From the NCBI RefSeq assembly GCF_900105585.1, contig NZ_FNRT01000002.1, forward strand, positions 744,001-808,000: a DNA stretch of 64,000 bases, given 5' to 3'. This DNA is from Nocardioides exalbidus. Its GTDB lineage: Bacteria > Actinomycetota > Actinomycetes > Propionibacteriales > Nocardioidaceae. The translations under genes and the position numbers were made by a program. The notes under the pieces are model-generated. The model was given only the letters and a program-made list of their open reading frames with translations, was not told the DNA's origin and ran no database searches. Shown here in pieces: positions 43,429 through 51,502 of this stretch (position 1 is its first letter; each line of letters starts with the position of its first letter).

Positions 43429-44337
43429 GTGGACGAGCACGACCCGACGGGCGACGAGCCCACTGACGACGCTCTCGGCGCGATCCCCATCGCAGCACGC
43501 GTCCACCTGTCCCACACCGTCGTCCAGGCGCTCGCCGACCTGCACGGTGTCGACCTGCTCCACCTCAAGGGACCGGCCGTGCTGCCGGGCCTGCGCGAGC
43601 CGGGTCGCCACTCCAGCGACGTCGACGTGCTGGTCCGGCCGCGCCACCTGCCCGCGCTGGTGACGGCGCTCGAGTCGAGCGGCTGGGAGCAGCGCACGAC
43701 CTTCGCCGCAGGCTCGGTCTTCGCCCACGCCGCCAACTGGTGGCACGACGACTGGGGCTGGGTCGACGTGCACCTGCACTGGCCCGGCGTGACCGTCGAC
43801 GCCGAGCACGCCTTCGACATCTTCGCCCGCGACCTGATCCATCACCCCATCGCCCACCGGCCGTGCCCGGTGCCCGGAACCGCCGCCCAGCGGTTGATCC
43901 TCGTGCTGCACTCCGCCCGCTCCGGAGGCACCACGGACGTCCAGTACGCCTGGGAGGCCGCCGATGCCGAGCAGCAGGCGGACGTCCGGTCCCTGGCCGC
44001 CGAGCTCGGCGCCGAGGTCGCGCTCGCCGCCGGCATCGGCGAGCTCGAGCAGCACCGCGACGACCCGACGTACCTCCTCTGGCGCCACTTCCTCGAGGGC
44101 GGCACCCGGATCGGCGAGTGGCGGGCACGGTGGGCGGCCGCCCGGGGCGTCCGCGCCAAGTCGCACCTGCTGACCGCCGCGATGCGGGTGAACCAGGACC
44201 ACCTGAGGATGGAGCTCGGACGGCCTCCGACCAAGGAGGAGATCCGTGCCAAGCAGCGCGAGCGCCTGCAGAAGGCGAGGGACGAGGTCCGTTCGCGGGC
44301 GCGCTCGCAGTGGGAGGCGCGGGTGAGGAAACGGTGA
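43429..44337 (+). CDS. Nucleotidyltransferase-fold protein (NTP_transf_5-like)
   Basis: A 302-aa protein with the start of the uncharacterised nucleotidyltransferase family: LLHLKGPAVLPGL, then SSDVDVLVRPRHLPALV with the D64-x-D66 metal pair, and WVDVHLHWPG. The C-terminal region is charged and helical (KEEIRAKQRERLQKARDEV). Family members occur in exopolysaccharide and peptide-modification clusters; the nucleotide-transfer target is unknown. A GGGAGGTGAGGC ribosome-binding site precedes GTG 43429. Its stop overlaps the PqqD gene start (GTGA). Confidence 0.8.
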   Translation: MDEHDPTGDEPTDDALGAIPIAARVHLSHTVVQALADLHGVDLLHLKGPAVLPGLREPGRHSSDVDVLVRPRHLPALVTALESSGWEQRTTFAAGSVFAHAANWWHDDWGWVDVHLHWPGVTVDAEHAFDIFARDLIHHPIAHRPCPVPGTAAQRLILVLHSARSGGTTDVQYAWEAADAEQQADVRSLAAELGAEVALAAGIGELEQHRDDPTYLLWRHFLEGGTRIGEWRARWAAARGVRAKSHLLTAAMRVNQDHLRMELGRPPTKEEIRAKQRERLQKARDEVRSRARSQWEARVRKR

Positions 44338-44627
44338 CCTTGCACTACCGGATCGCCGACGACGTCGCGTGGGTCAGCCAGGACGACCTCGACGGCGGCG
44401 ACCTGCCGGTGGCATACATGACCCGCGTGCCCGGCGGCCCGCCGATCCTGCTCGAGGGCTCGGGGTGCATCGTGTGGCTCGCGCTCGCGGAGGGCGGGAC
44501 GATCGACGAGATCACCGAGCGCGCGGCCGAGCTGTCGGAGACCGACGCCGCGGACATCAGGGACGACGTGTTCGACCTGGTCGACCAGCTCGTGATCATC
44601 CGGCTCGCCGACGAAGAAGATCGCTGA
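44334..44627 (+). CDS. PqqD-family peptide-binding protein
   Basis: A 97-aa PqqD-like (RiPP-recognition-element-type) small protein. The segment ILLEGSGCIVWLALAEGGTIDEITERAAE and DIRDDVFDLVDQLVIIRLA matches the winged-helix PqqD fold: beta hairpin, then G-x-x-x-x-I/V-W-x-x-L, then the D/E-I-x-x-D-V-x-x-F-x-x-x-L helix. PqqD proteins bind precursor peptides for modifying enzymes. Coupled to the nucleotidyltransferase by a 4-base overlap. No precursor peptide is recognised nearby. Its 3' end overlaps the convergent VanZ gene by 32 bases. Confidence 0.82.
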   Translation: MTLHYRIADDVAWVSQDDLDGGDLPVAYMTRVPGGPPILLEGSGCIVWLALAEGGTIDEITERAAELSETDAADIRDDVFDLVDQLVIIRLADEEDR

Positions 44628-45009
44628 CGAGCGCCCCGACCAGGGCACCGGCGGTGTTGGCGACGACGTCGCCCCAGCTGGCCTCGCGGGCCAGGAACGC
44701 CAGCTGCACCAGCTCGATCGCACCCGACAGCGCTGCCGCGGCGACGGTGGCCCACCACCACCGGCGCCCGAGCACCACCACGATCAGTGCACCCACTGGC
44801 ACGAACAGCACGACGTTGAGCAGCACGCCGTAGTGCTCCGGCAGCGCCCCACCGGGTGCGATCGGCACGTCGTAGCGGAAGAGGACGTACAACCGCACCG
44901 TCAGCCGGTTGAGCGCCCAGCCCCACGGGCCACCGACCAGCACGGCCAGCGCGACGACGTACGCCGCTGCGAGTCCGGCCAGCACCCGACGGTCGCGCAT
45001 CCAGCCCAC
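44596..45009 (-). CDS. VanZ-family membrane protein
   Basis: A 137-aa membrane protein with four hydrophobic helices. The conserved VanZ pattern is clear: NVVLFVPVGALIVV, SGAIELVQLAFLAREASWGDVVANTAGALVGA. VanZ-like proteins influence teicoplanin resistance in enterococci; elsewhere they are found in polysaccharide loci with unknown roles. It starts with GTG 45009, 6 bases after a TAGGGT hexamer that overlaps the promoter of the divergent HprK-like gene. Confidence 0.85.
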   Translation of the reverse strand: MGWMRDRRVLAGLAAAYVVALAVLVGGPWGWALNRLTVRLYVLFRYDVPIAPGGALPEHYGVLLNVVLFVPVGALIVVVLGRRWWWATVAAAALSGAIELVQLAFLAREASWGDVVANTAGALVGALVSDLLRRRAG

Positions 45010-45015
45010 GCGGAC

Positions 45016-45025
45016 ACCCTAGGCT
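45016..45025. promoter_or_regulatory. Overlapping divergent leaderless -10 boxes
   Basis: The sequence ACCCTAGGCT reads TAGGGT on the minus strand (45016-45021, 6 bases before the VanZ GTG) and TAGGCT on the plus strand (45020-45025, 6 bases before the HprK-like GTG). The two hexamers share bases, so both polymerases cannot bind at once. Confidence 0.6.
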
Positions 45026-45031
45026 TGCCAC

Positions 45032-46090
45032 GTGACTGACGTGGGCCAGCCGGACGAGGTCGTCGTGGACGCCCTCGGCGTCCCGGTGGGGATCCCCGCC
45101 ACCGGTGACACCGCCGCACGCCTGCGACGGCAGTGGAGCCGCGCCCTCACCGACCAGCCGGCGGTCACCTCGATCGAGGCCTCGGAGATCGCCTCGGACG
45201 ACGAGGTGGCCCATGACTACGCGGTCACCACCCGCGTGACGCTCGCGGCGCTCGATGCCACCGCGGGCCGGCGGATCAACCTGCATGCCGGCGCCGTCGC
45301 CGACGACGAGGGCCGCACGCTCACCGTCATCGGGCCGTCGGGATCGGGCAAGACGACCGCGATCCGCCTCCTGGCCGCGCGGCTGGGCTACCTCTCCGAC
45401 GAGACCACCTCGATCGACGACCGGCTCGGCGTGCACGCCCACCCGAAGCCGCTGTCCGTGATCACCGACCCGCTCGTGCCGCTGCACAAGGAGTCGCTCT
45501 CCCCCGACGACCTCGGCCTCGTCCTACCGCCCGACGAGGCCTGGCTCCACCGCATCGTGCTCCTGCACCGGGGCACCGACGACGACGGCCTGGTGCCGCT
45601 CGACCAGGCGCACGCGATCGCCGAGATCGTCGAGCAGACGTCCTCGCTCGCCCGGCTCGACCACCCGATCCTGCGCCTCGCCGACACGATCGACGCCTGC
45701 GGAGGCGTGTGGGGCCTGAGCTACACCGAGTTCGAGAGCTGGATCGACGACCTCGTCGACCTGCTCGACCTCGAGGGCCAGCCGCCGCCGGCCCGGCTGC
45801 ACCACCCCTCCGCCGAGGTGGGCGAACCCGTCGTCGGCGCATGGACCCGCGCCGCGTGGCGCGACGCGGTGGAGTACGACGACGAGCTGGTCCTGATGGT
45901 CGACGACCGGGTCCACGTGCTGGCCGGCCTCGGCGTCGTGGTCTGGCTGGCCCTCGCGTCGCCGCAGTCGGTCGACGACCTCGTCGCCGAGGCGGAGGCC
46001 CTCTGGGGCGCCCACCCGGAGGCGCCGGCGCTCGTCGCCGACGCCCTCGCGGTCATGGCCGAGGCCGGCATGGTGCGTCCCCCGGCGTGA
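45032..46090 (+). CDS. HprK-like P-loop kinase fused to a C-terminal PqqD-like domain
   Basis: A 352-aa protein. Residues about 85-250 resemble HPr kinase/phosphorylase: NLHAGAVADDEGR, the P-loop GPSGSGKTTAIRLLAARL (Lys107), and LSDETTSIDDRLGVHAHPKPLSV after it. Residues about 280-352 resemble PqqD (DRVHVLAGLGVVVWLALASPQSVDDLVAEA ... DALAVMAEAGMVR). HprK-related kinases with PqqD partners and nucleotidyltransferases form clusters next to exopolysaccharide genes in proteobacteria; here a similar set lies beside the Wzz/PGT locus. The substrate may be a peptide, a protein or a small molecule. Leaderless GTG start. Confidence 0.8.
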   Translation: MTDVGQPDEVVVDALGVPVGIPATGDTAARLRRQWSRALTDQPAVTSIEASEIASDDEVAHDYAVTTRVTLAALDATAGRRINLHAGAVADDEGRTLTVIGPSGSGKTTAIRLLAARLGYLSDETTSIDDRLGVHAHPKPLSVITDPLVPLHKESLSPDDLGLVLPPDEAWLHRIVLLHRGTDDDGLVPLDQAHAIAEIVEQTSSLARLDHPILRLADTIDACGGVWGLSYTEFESWIDDLVDLLDLEGQPPPARLHHPSAEVGEPVVGAWTRAAWRDAVEYDDELVLMVDDRVHVLAGLGVVVWLALASPQSVDDLVAEAEALWGAHPEAPALVADALAVMAEAGMVRPPA

Positions 46091-46097
46091 CCCAGCT

Positions 46098-46745
46098 CTA
46101 CGTCCCGGCCGGTCCCCGGCTGAAGACCACCCGGAACGGCCCTCCCGGGCCGAGCGTGAACCGCCGACCGAGCTGACCGTCGAACCAGGCGCCGGGGTCG
46201 TCCAGCACGAAGGCTCGCGCGAGGCGGCTGTAGCCGCCGCCCTGACGCGACGACGAGCGCCGGCCCTCGCTCATGGCCGTGCCCTCGGCCACCAGGTCGT
46301 GGTCGATGCCGGTGATCTCGGCGCCGAGCACGACGATCCCGCCGCAGGTGACGACGAAAGGCACGCCACGCTCCGGCCCGAGGATCCTGACCAGCCTCCT
46401 CGTCCGCTCGCCCAGGTGCCACCAGCCGCGCGCAGCGTCGAGCTGTTCGGGACGCGGTGCGAGCACATCTGCTCCACGCCACGACCGCCAGCCCGACTCG
46501 ACGTCCGCGATGCGCGGGCACACGCGTGCGACGAAGATCGGCCGGCGCGTCCGCAGCCGCAGCTCGCACGGCGGGTCCATCCTGCCCAGCGCGCCACGCA
46601 CGGCATCCGCGTCGTAGAGGAGCGCGTTGCTCACCTCGAGCGGGCGTCCAGCGACACCCGCCTTCAACGCACTGCGGGCGCCGTCGCGACCGACCCCGGG
46701 GACCGCGAGGTGCCTCGTCGCCTGCCGTTCGGTCCAGAGCTCCAT
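46098..46745 (-). CDS. Hypothetical protein, possible small DNA-binding N-terminus
   Basis: A 215-aa protein of no family I recognise. Residues 1-55 (ERQATRHLAVPG ... NALLYDADAVRGAL) look like a short winged-helix/excisionase-type module. The middle (PIFVARVCPRIADVESGWRSW) and C-terminal parts (GGIVVLGAEITGID; LARAFVLDDPGAWFDGQ) give no motif. No signal peptide or membrane helix. ATG 46745 follows TAGGTT by 7 bases, fixing the start although the frame stays open to 47027. Intact and codon-typical, so probably real. Confidence 0.65.
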   Translation of the reverse strand: MELWTERQATRHLAVPGVGRDGARSALKAGVAGRPLEVSNALLYDADAVRGALGRMDPPCELRLRTRRPIFVARVCPRIADVESGWRSWRGADVLAPRPEQLDAARGWWHLGERTRRLVRILGPERGVPFVVTCGGIVVLGAEITGIDHDLVAEGTAMSEGRRSSSRQGGGYSRLARAFVLDDPGAWFDGQLGRRFTLGPGGPFRVVFSRGPAGT

Positions 46746-46752
46746 GCGCGAG

Positions 46753-46758
46753 AACCTA
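46753..46758 (-). promoter_or_regulatory. -10 hexamer for hypothetical protein at 46745
   Basis: TAGGTT on the minus strand, 7-base spacer, ATG 46745. Confidence 0.5.
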
Positions 46759-46851
46759 GGTCCGCCCGATCGACCGTGGGGCGTTCTCCACAGGCGGACC
46801 CGCCCCCTCTCTGGGCCGCCACGCTGCCGGACGAGGGCAGGTGTCCGCGCG

Positions 46852-46920
46852 CTGGGTGTTCCGCCGCACGTGTACTGATCAGATCCCGACCGACCCGTAC
46901 ACGTGTGGCTGAACACCCAG
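46852..46920. repeat. Long inverted repeat in an intergenic region
   Basis: Two 24-base arms (46852-46875 and 46897-46920) match in 22 positions as reverse complements, around a 21-base loop. No T-tract follows. It lies between two divergent genes, so a terminator is unlikely; an operator or mobile remnant is possible. Confidence 0.75.
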
Positions 46921-46988
46921 TGCGGCCACGGCTGCCCTCGTGGCCACAGCTCGGCCTCCTCGATCGCGCCCGGCGCCGGCACCGGAGG

Positions 46989-46994
46989 TAACGT
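46989..46994 (+). promoter_or_regulatory. -10 hexamer for acyl-CoA dehydrogenase
   Basis: TAACGT, 7-base spacer, ATG 47002. Confidence 0.5.
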
Positions 46995-47001
46995 CCGCCA
47001 C

Positions 47002-48177
47002 ATGACCGCCCGCCGCCAGCTGCCCACCGACGAGGCCCGCGACCTGCTCGCCCTGACCCGCGAGATCGCGACGAAGGAGCTCGCGCCCCGCTCGGCGGAG
47101 GCGGAGGCGACCGAGACCTTCCCGCGCGACGTCTTCCGGATGCTCGGCCAGGCAGGCCTGCTGTCCCTGCCCTATCCCGAGGAGCACGGCGGCGGCGAGC
47201 AGCCCTACGAGGTCTACCTCCAGGTGCTGGAGGAGATCGGGGCGGTGTGGGCCTCGGTCGGCGTCGGGGTCTCGGTGCACGCGCTGTCCTGCTTCGGCCT
47301 CGCCTACTACGGCACCGACGAGCAGCGCGCCGAGTGGCTGCCCGACATGCTCTCCGGCGACCTGCTCGGCGCCTACTGCCTCTCCGAGCCGCACGCGGGC
47401 TCCGACCCGGCCGCGATGCGAACCATCGCGAAGCTCGACGGGGACGAGTACGTCATCAACGGCGCCAAGGCCTGGACCACCCACGGTGGACACGCCGACT
47501 TCTACAAGGTGATGGCCCGGACGTCGGACGACGCCGGCGCCTCTCGAGGGGCGGGCATCTCCTGCTTCCTGGTCCCGGCCGACGCCGAGGGCCTGTCCGC
47601 CGACCCGCCCGAGCGCAAGATGGGGCTCACCGGCTCGGCCACGGCGACGATGCGCTTCGACCAGGTCCGGGTGCCCGTCGAGCGCCGGCTCGGCGCCGAG
47701 GGCGAGGGCCTGAAGATCGCGCTCGCCGGCCTCGACTCCGGCCGCCTCGGCATCGCCGCGGTCGCGACCGGCCTCGCCCAGGGCGCCCTCGACGCGGCGA
47801 CGGCGTACGCCCGTGAGCGGGAGACCTTCGGGACGAAGATCATCGACCACCAGGGCCTGGCCTTCGTGCTCGCCGACATGGAGGCCGCGATCGTGTCCGC
47901 CCGCGCGACCATGCTCCACGCCGCCCGCCTCCGCGACGCCGGGCTGCCGTTCTCCCGCGAGGCGTCGATCGCCAAGCTCGTCGCCACCGACAACGCCATG
48001 AAGGTCACCACGGACGCCGTCCAGGTGCTCGGCGGCTACGGCTACACGCGCGACTTCCCCGTCGAGCGCTACATGCGCGAGGCGAAGGTGATGCAGATCT
48101 TCGAGGGCACCAACCAGATCCAGCGGATGGTCATCTCCCGCTCGCTGGCGAAGGACAACAGCGGCCTGATCGGCTGA
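47002..48177 (+). CDS. Acyl-CoA dehydrogenase
   Basis: A 391-aa FAD enzyme oxidising an acyl-CoA at the alpha-beta position, in fatty-acid or amino-acid breakdown. Family segments: AYCLSEPHAGSDPAAM (FAD/substrate), WTTHGGHADFYKVMAR, RETFGTKIIDHQGLAF, VQVLGGYGYTRDFPVERYMREAKVMQ and the catalytic-Glu region IFEGTNQIQRMVISR at the C-terminus. Full length. The leaderless ATG 47002 lies 7 bases after TAACGT; the frame is open about 33 codons further but that would cross the promoter. Chain-length preference cannot be told. Confidence 0.92.
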   Translation: MTARRQLPTDEARDLLALTREIATKELAPRSAEAEATETFPRDVFRMLGQAGLLSLPYPEEHGGGEQPYEVYLQVLEEIGAVWASVGVGVSVHALSCFGLAYYGTDEQRAEWLPDMLSGDLLGAYCLSEPHAGSDPAAMRTIAKLDGDEYVINGAKAWTTHGGHADFYKVMARTSDDAGASRGAGISCFLVPADAEGLSADPPERKMGLTGSATATMRFDQVRVPVERRLGAEGEGLKIALAGLDSGRLGIAAVATGLAQGALDAATAYARERETFGTKIIDHQGLAFVLADMEAAIVSARATMLHAARLRDAGLPFSREASIAKLVATDNAMKVTTDAVQVLGGYGYTRDFPVERYMREAKVMQIFEGTNQIQRMVISRSLAKDNSGLIG

Positions 48178-48855
48178 TCAGACGTCGGTGACGCGCACCC
48201 CGGCGTGCGCCTTGTAGCGGCGGTTGATCGCGATCAGGTTGGCGGTCAGCGCCTCGACCTGGTGCGCGTTGCGGAGCCGGCCGCCGTACATCCCGCGCAT
48301 CCCGGGCACCACGTCCGCGAGCGACTGCACGAGGTCGGTCGCCTCGCGGTCGTCGCCGAGCACCAGCACGTCGGTGTCGATCCGCTCGACCTCGGGATCC
48401 TCGAGCAGCACCGCGCTGACGTTGTGGAAGGCGCCGACCACCCGCGACTCCGTCAGGATCGCGGCGGCCTGCTGGGTCGCTGAGCCCTCCTCGACGGGGA
48501 GCGCGTAGGCGCCCTGCTTGTCGAAGCCGAGCGGGTTGACGCAGTCGACGACGACCTTGCCGGCCAGCACGTCGACCAGCGACGCGAGCAGCTCCGCGTG
48601 GCCGTCCCACGGCACCACGACCAGCACGATGTCTCCGGCCGCTGCCGCCTCGGCGTTGCTCGCCCCGCGCACCTTCCCGACCGCGGACAGCGTCTGCGCC
48701 GTCTCGGCGGCGCGGGAGGCGTCGCGCGACCCGAGCACGACGTCGAGGCCGGCGCCGGCGAAGCGCCGTGCGAGCCCGCGGCCCTGGGGCCCGGTGCCGC
48801 CGAGGACGGCGATGGTCAGGTCGGACAGCGCGGGGGCCTGGTCGGTGTCGCTCAC
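48178..48855 (-). CDS. NADPH-dependent F420 reductase
   Basis: A 225-aa oxidoreductase of the F420-dependent NADP reductase (Fno/Npd) family, exchanging hydride between NADPH and coenzyme F420. The dinucleotide site is TIAVLGGTGPQGRGLARRFAGAG, with SRD (GSRDASRA) as the NADP-phosphate contact; VVVPWDG and DCVNPLGFD are family segments. Presence of F420 metabolism fits an actinobacterium. GTG 48855 is 7 bases after TAGCGT. It abuts the acyl-CoA dehydrogenase tail to tail (TGATCA). Confidence 0.87.
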   Translation of the reverse strand: MSDTDQAPALSDLTIAVLGGTGPQGRGLARRFAGAGLDVVLGSRDASRAAETAQTLSAVGKVRGASNAEAAAAGDIVLVVVPWDGHAELLASLVDVLAGKVVVDCVNPLGFDKQGAYALPVEEGSATQQAAAILTESRVVGAFHNVSAVLLEDPEVERIDTDVLVLGDDREATDLVQSLADVVPGMRGMYGGRLRNAHQVEALTANLIAINRRYKAHAGVRVTDV

Positions 48856-48862
48856 GCCGCCG

Positions 48863-48868
48863 ACGCTA
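48863..48868 (-). promoter_or_regulatory. -10 hexamer for F420 reductase
   Basis: TAGCGT on the minus strand, 7-base spacer, GTG 48855. Confidence 0.5.
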
Positions 48869-48938
48869 GCGCCCTCGTCGCAGAGGCCTCACCCCGACGT
48901 GTGTTGTCGCGCTCGACCGGGCGAGCGAGCGTGGGGGC

Positions 48939-49469
48939 ATGGCCAAGCGCATCGCATTCCTGACCGCATCCGAGGGCGTCGAGGAGGTCGAGCTGACCAA
49001 GCCGTGGCAGGCCGTGGTCGACGCCGGCCACACCGCCGAGCTCGTGTCGCTCGACGAGGGCGAGGTCCAGCTCTTCGAGCACCTCGACAAGTCCAGCACC
49101 CAGCGCATCGACCGCCGCGTCAGCGACGTCTCGATCGGCGACTACGACGCCCTCGTCCTGCCCGGCGGCGTCGCCAACCCCGACGCCCTGCGGGGCGACG
49201 AGGAGGCGGTGGCGTTCATCCGCGACTTCGTCGACTCCGGCAAGCCCGTCGCGGCGATCTGCCACGCACCGTGGACCCTCGTGGAGGCCGACCGGGTCCG
49301 GGGCAAGAGGCTCGCCAGCTGGCCGAGCCTGCAGACCGACATCCGCAACGCCGGCGGCGAGTGGGTCGACGAGGAGGTCGTCGTCGACGGCAACCTCATC
49401 ACCAGCCGCAACCCGGACGACATCCCCGCGTTCAACCACGCCCTACTGGCGGCGCTGCCGACAGACTGA
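48939..49469 (+). CDS. DJ-1/PfpI-family protein (type 1 glutamine amidotransferase-like)
   Basis: A 176-aa protein of the PfpI/DJ-1/YhbO group. The start KRIAFLTASEGVEEVELTKPWQ, the nucleophile elbow AAICHAPWTLVEAD (Cys about 109), and SWPSLQTDIRNAGGEWVDEEVVVDGNLITSRNPDDIPAFN are diagnostic. Such proteins act in stress protection (deglycase or chaperone claims are debated) or as peptidases. A stand-alone gene between the F420 reductase and the beta-helix protein. Confidence 0.9.
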   Translation: MAKRIAFLTASEGVEEVELTKPWQAVVDAGHTAELVSLDEGEVQLFEHLDKSSTQRIDRRVSDVSIGDYDALVLPGGVANPDALRGDEEAVAFIRDFVDSGKPVAAICHAPWTLVEADRVRGKRLASWPSLQTDIRNAGGEWVDEEVVVDGNLITSRNPDDIPAFNHALLAALPTD

Positions 49470-49534
49470 GCCACGCCCGCACACGGCGACGTCGTAGGTG
49501 TGGCGCTCGTCACACATGCGTGCGAGACTCCGGG

Positions 49535-49548
49535 TGGAAGCGCTCTCA
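49535..49548. promoter_or_regulatory. LacI-type operator-like site
   Basis: TGGAAGCGCTCTCA resembles the palindromic TGGGAGCGCTCCCA operator of CebR-type LacI regulators (12 of 14 bases), 22 bases before the beta-helix gene. Confidence 0.5.
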
Positions 49549-49570
49549 CACTCGGGAAGGGTCGTCCCCC

Positions 49571-51502
49571 ATGCCACGCCAGCCACGTCGCCGTACTCCC
49601 CTGCGAGCCGTCGTCACGGCCCTGGTCCTCGGGGTGGTCGGCCTCGCGCCGATCGCCTCGGCCCCCAGCGCCGTCGCCGGTCGCGACCACCACCCGCCGG
49701 CTCACCCGCCGTCGCAGGGCCCGGTCGACCTCGGCCCCCGCACGATCGTCTTCGACGACTCGATGCCGGTCGCCGAGATCCAGGCGAAGGCCGACGAGAT
49801 CTACGCCCAGCAGGTCGACGCGGAGATGTCGTCCGAGCGGTGGGCGCTGCTGTTCCGGCCCGGCACCTACGGCACCGACGCCGAGCCGCTCCAGATCAAG
49901 GTCGGCTACTACACCGAGGTCGCCGGGCTCGGCGCGTCGCCGTCCGACACCGTGGTCAACGGCAAGGTCGAGGTCTACAACCGCTGCCTCACCGACGGGC
50001 CGACCACGCCCTACTGCGTCGCGCTCAACAACTTCTGGCGCTCGCTGTCCAACCTCACCATCCAGGTCAACGGCGCCGGCCAGGACGGCTGCCGCACGAC
50101 GGCGAACTTCTGGGCCACGTCCCAGGCCGCGTCGCTGCGCCGGGTCGACATCCGCGGCGGCGACCTCTCGCTGATGGACTACTGCACCGCTGGGCCGCAG
50201 TTCGCCTCGGGCGGCTACCTCGCCGACTCGCGTGCGGGCACCGTCATCAACGGCTCGCAGCAGCAGTGGCTGACCCGCAACAGCGAGGTCGGCGCGTGGT
50301 CCAACGGCGTGTGGAACCAGGTCTTCGCCGGCACGACCGGCGCCCCGTCCGAGGCGAGCTTCCCGACCGAGACCTACACGACACTCGACCGCACGCCGCT
50401 GAGCCGGGAGAAGCCGTTCCTGTACGTCGACCAGGCGGGCGCGTGGCGCGTCCGGGTGCCGGACGCCCGCACGGACTCCGTCGGCCCGGACTGGACGACC
50501 GGCCGGGCCGCCGGCCGCGACCTCCCGCTGTCGGCGTTCCACGTCGCCTCGCCCGAGCAGTCGGCGAAGGAGATCGCGAAGGCGCTCGCCCGCGGCAAGA
50601 ACCTGCTGCTCACCCCCGGCGTGTACGACGTCGACCGCAGCCTGGTGATCCGGCGCAGCGACACGGTGGTGCTCGGCCTCGGCCACGCGACCCTCACCGC
50701 CACGCGCGGAGCGACCCCGGTCGTCGTGGACTCCCACGCCCGCGGCGTCGTCGTCGCCGGGGTCACCATCGACGCCGGCACCGGCCTCTCGCGCAACCTC
50801 ATGCGCATCGAGGGCGGGCGGGGCCACGGGCACGGCCACTGGCGGAAGGGCCGCACCACGACCCCGAGCACCACGCTCAACGATGTCTACTTCCGCGTCG
50901 GCGGTCCCCACGTCGGCAAGGTCGACACGGCACTGGTCGTCGACGCCGACGACGTCCTCATCGACCACATCTGGGTGTGGCGCGCCGACCACGGCGTCGA
51001 GGGCTTCACCGCCGGCGTCGCCGGCGACACCGACCGATGGAACACCAACACCGGGCGCGTCGGCGTGGTCGTCGACGGCGACCGGGTGAGGGCGACCGGG
51101 CTCTTCGTCGAGCACTTCCAGCAGGACAACACCGTCTGGAACGGCGAGGACGGCCACGTCGTGCTCTACCAGAACGAGCTGCCCTACGACCCGCCCTCGC
51201 AGGCGGACTGGACCCAGCCCGACGGCACGCTCGGCTGGCCCGGCTACCGGGTGACCGACCGGGTCACGCGCCACCAGCTCTTCGGCGGCGGGGTCTACGT
51301 CTTCAACCGCAACGACCCCTCGATCACCACCGAGAACGGCTTCGAGGTGCCCGAGCGCGACGGCGTACGCCTGCACCACGTGATGACGGTCAACCTCGAC
51401 GCCGGCAGCATCGAGCACGTCGTCAACGGGGTCGGCGACCGCGTCGACAGCACCCGCTCCGGCACGCCGAGCTTCGTCGTCGACTACCCGGCAGTGGGCT
51501 GA
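49571..51502 (+). CDS. Secreted parallel beta-helix protein (often annotated adenylyl cyclase/coagulation-factor-like)
   Basis: A 643-aa exported protein. Residues 1-36 are a signal peptide (VVTALVLGVVGLAPIASAPSAVA). The mature part has repeated short strands of a right-handed beta-helix (NNFWRSLSNLTIQVNGAG; HARGVVVAGVTIDAGTG; DDVLIDHIWVWRADHG; DRVRATGLFVEHFQQD), as in pectate-lyase-like enzymes. Similar large secreted actinobacterial proteins carry uninformative names. A LacI-like operator upstream suggests sugar control, hence a possible glycan-active enzyme; catalytic residues are not identified. Confidence 0.78.
   Translation: MPRQPRRRTPLRAVVTALVLGVVGLAPIASAPSAVAGRDHHPPAHPPSQGPVDLGPRTIVFDDSMPVAEIQAKADEIYAQQVDAEMSSERWALLFRPGTYGTDAEPLQIKVGYYTEVAGLGASPSDTVVNGKVEVYNRCLTDGPTTPYCVALNNFWRSLSNLTIQVNGAGQDGCRTTANFWATSQAASLRRVDIRGGDLSLMDYCTAGPQFASGGYLADSRAGTVINGSQQQWLTRNSEVGAWSNGVWNQVFAGTTGAPSEASFPTETYTTLDRTPLSREKPFLYVDQAGAWRVRVPDARTDSVGPDWTTGRAAGRDLPLSAFHVASPEQSAKEIAKALARGKNLLLTPGVYDVDRSLVIRRSDTVVLGLGHATLTATRGATPVVVDSHARGVVVAGVTIDAGTGLSRNLMRIEGGRGHGHGHWRKGRTTTPSTTLNDVYFRVGGPHVGKVDTALVVDADDVLIDHIWVWRADHGVEGFTAGVAGDTDRWNTNTGRVGVVVDGDRVRATGLFVEHFQQDNTVWNGEDGHVVLYQNELPYDPPSQADWTQPDGTLGWPGYRVTDRVTRHQLFGGGVYVFNRNDPSITTENGFEVPERDGVRLHHVMTVNLDAGSIEHVVNGVGDRVDSTRSGTPSFVVDYPAVG

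Noticed and set aside
49142..51418. A 758-codon minus-strand frame opposite the beta-helix protein
   Set aside because: Antisense shadow; the plus-strand gene has a signal peptide, ribosome-binding site and operator.
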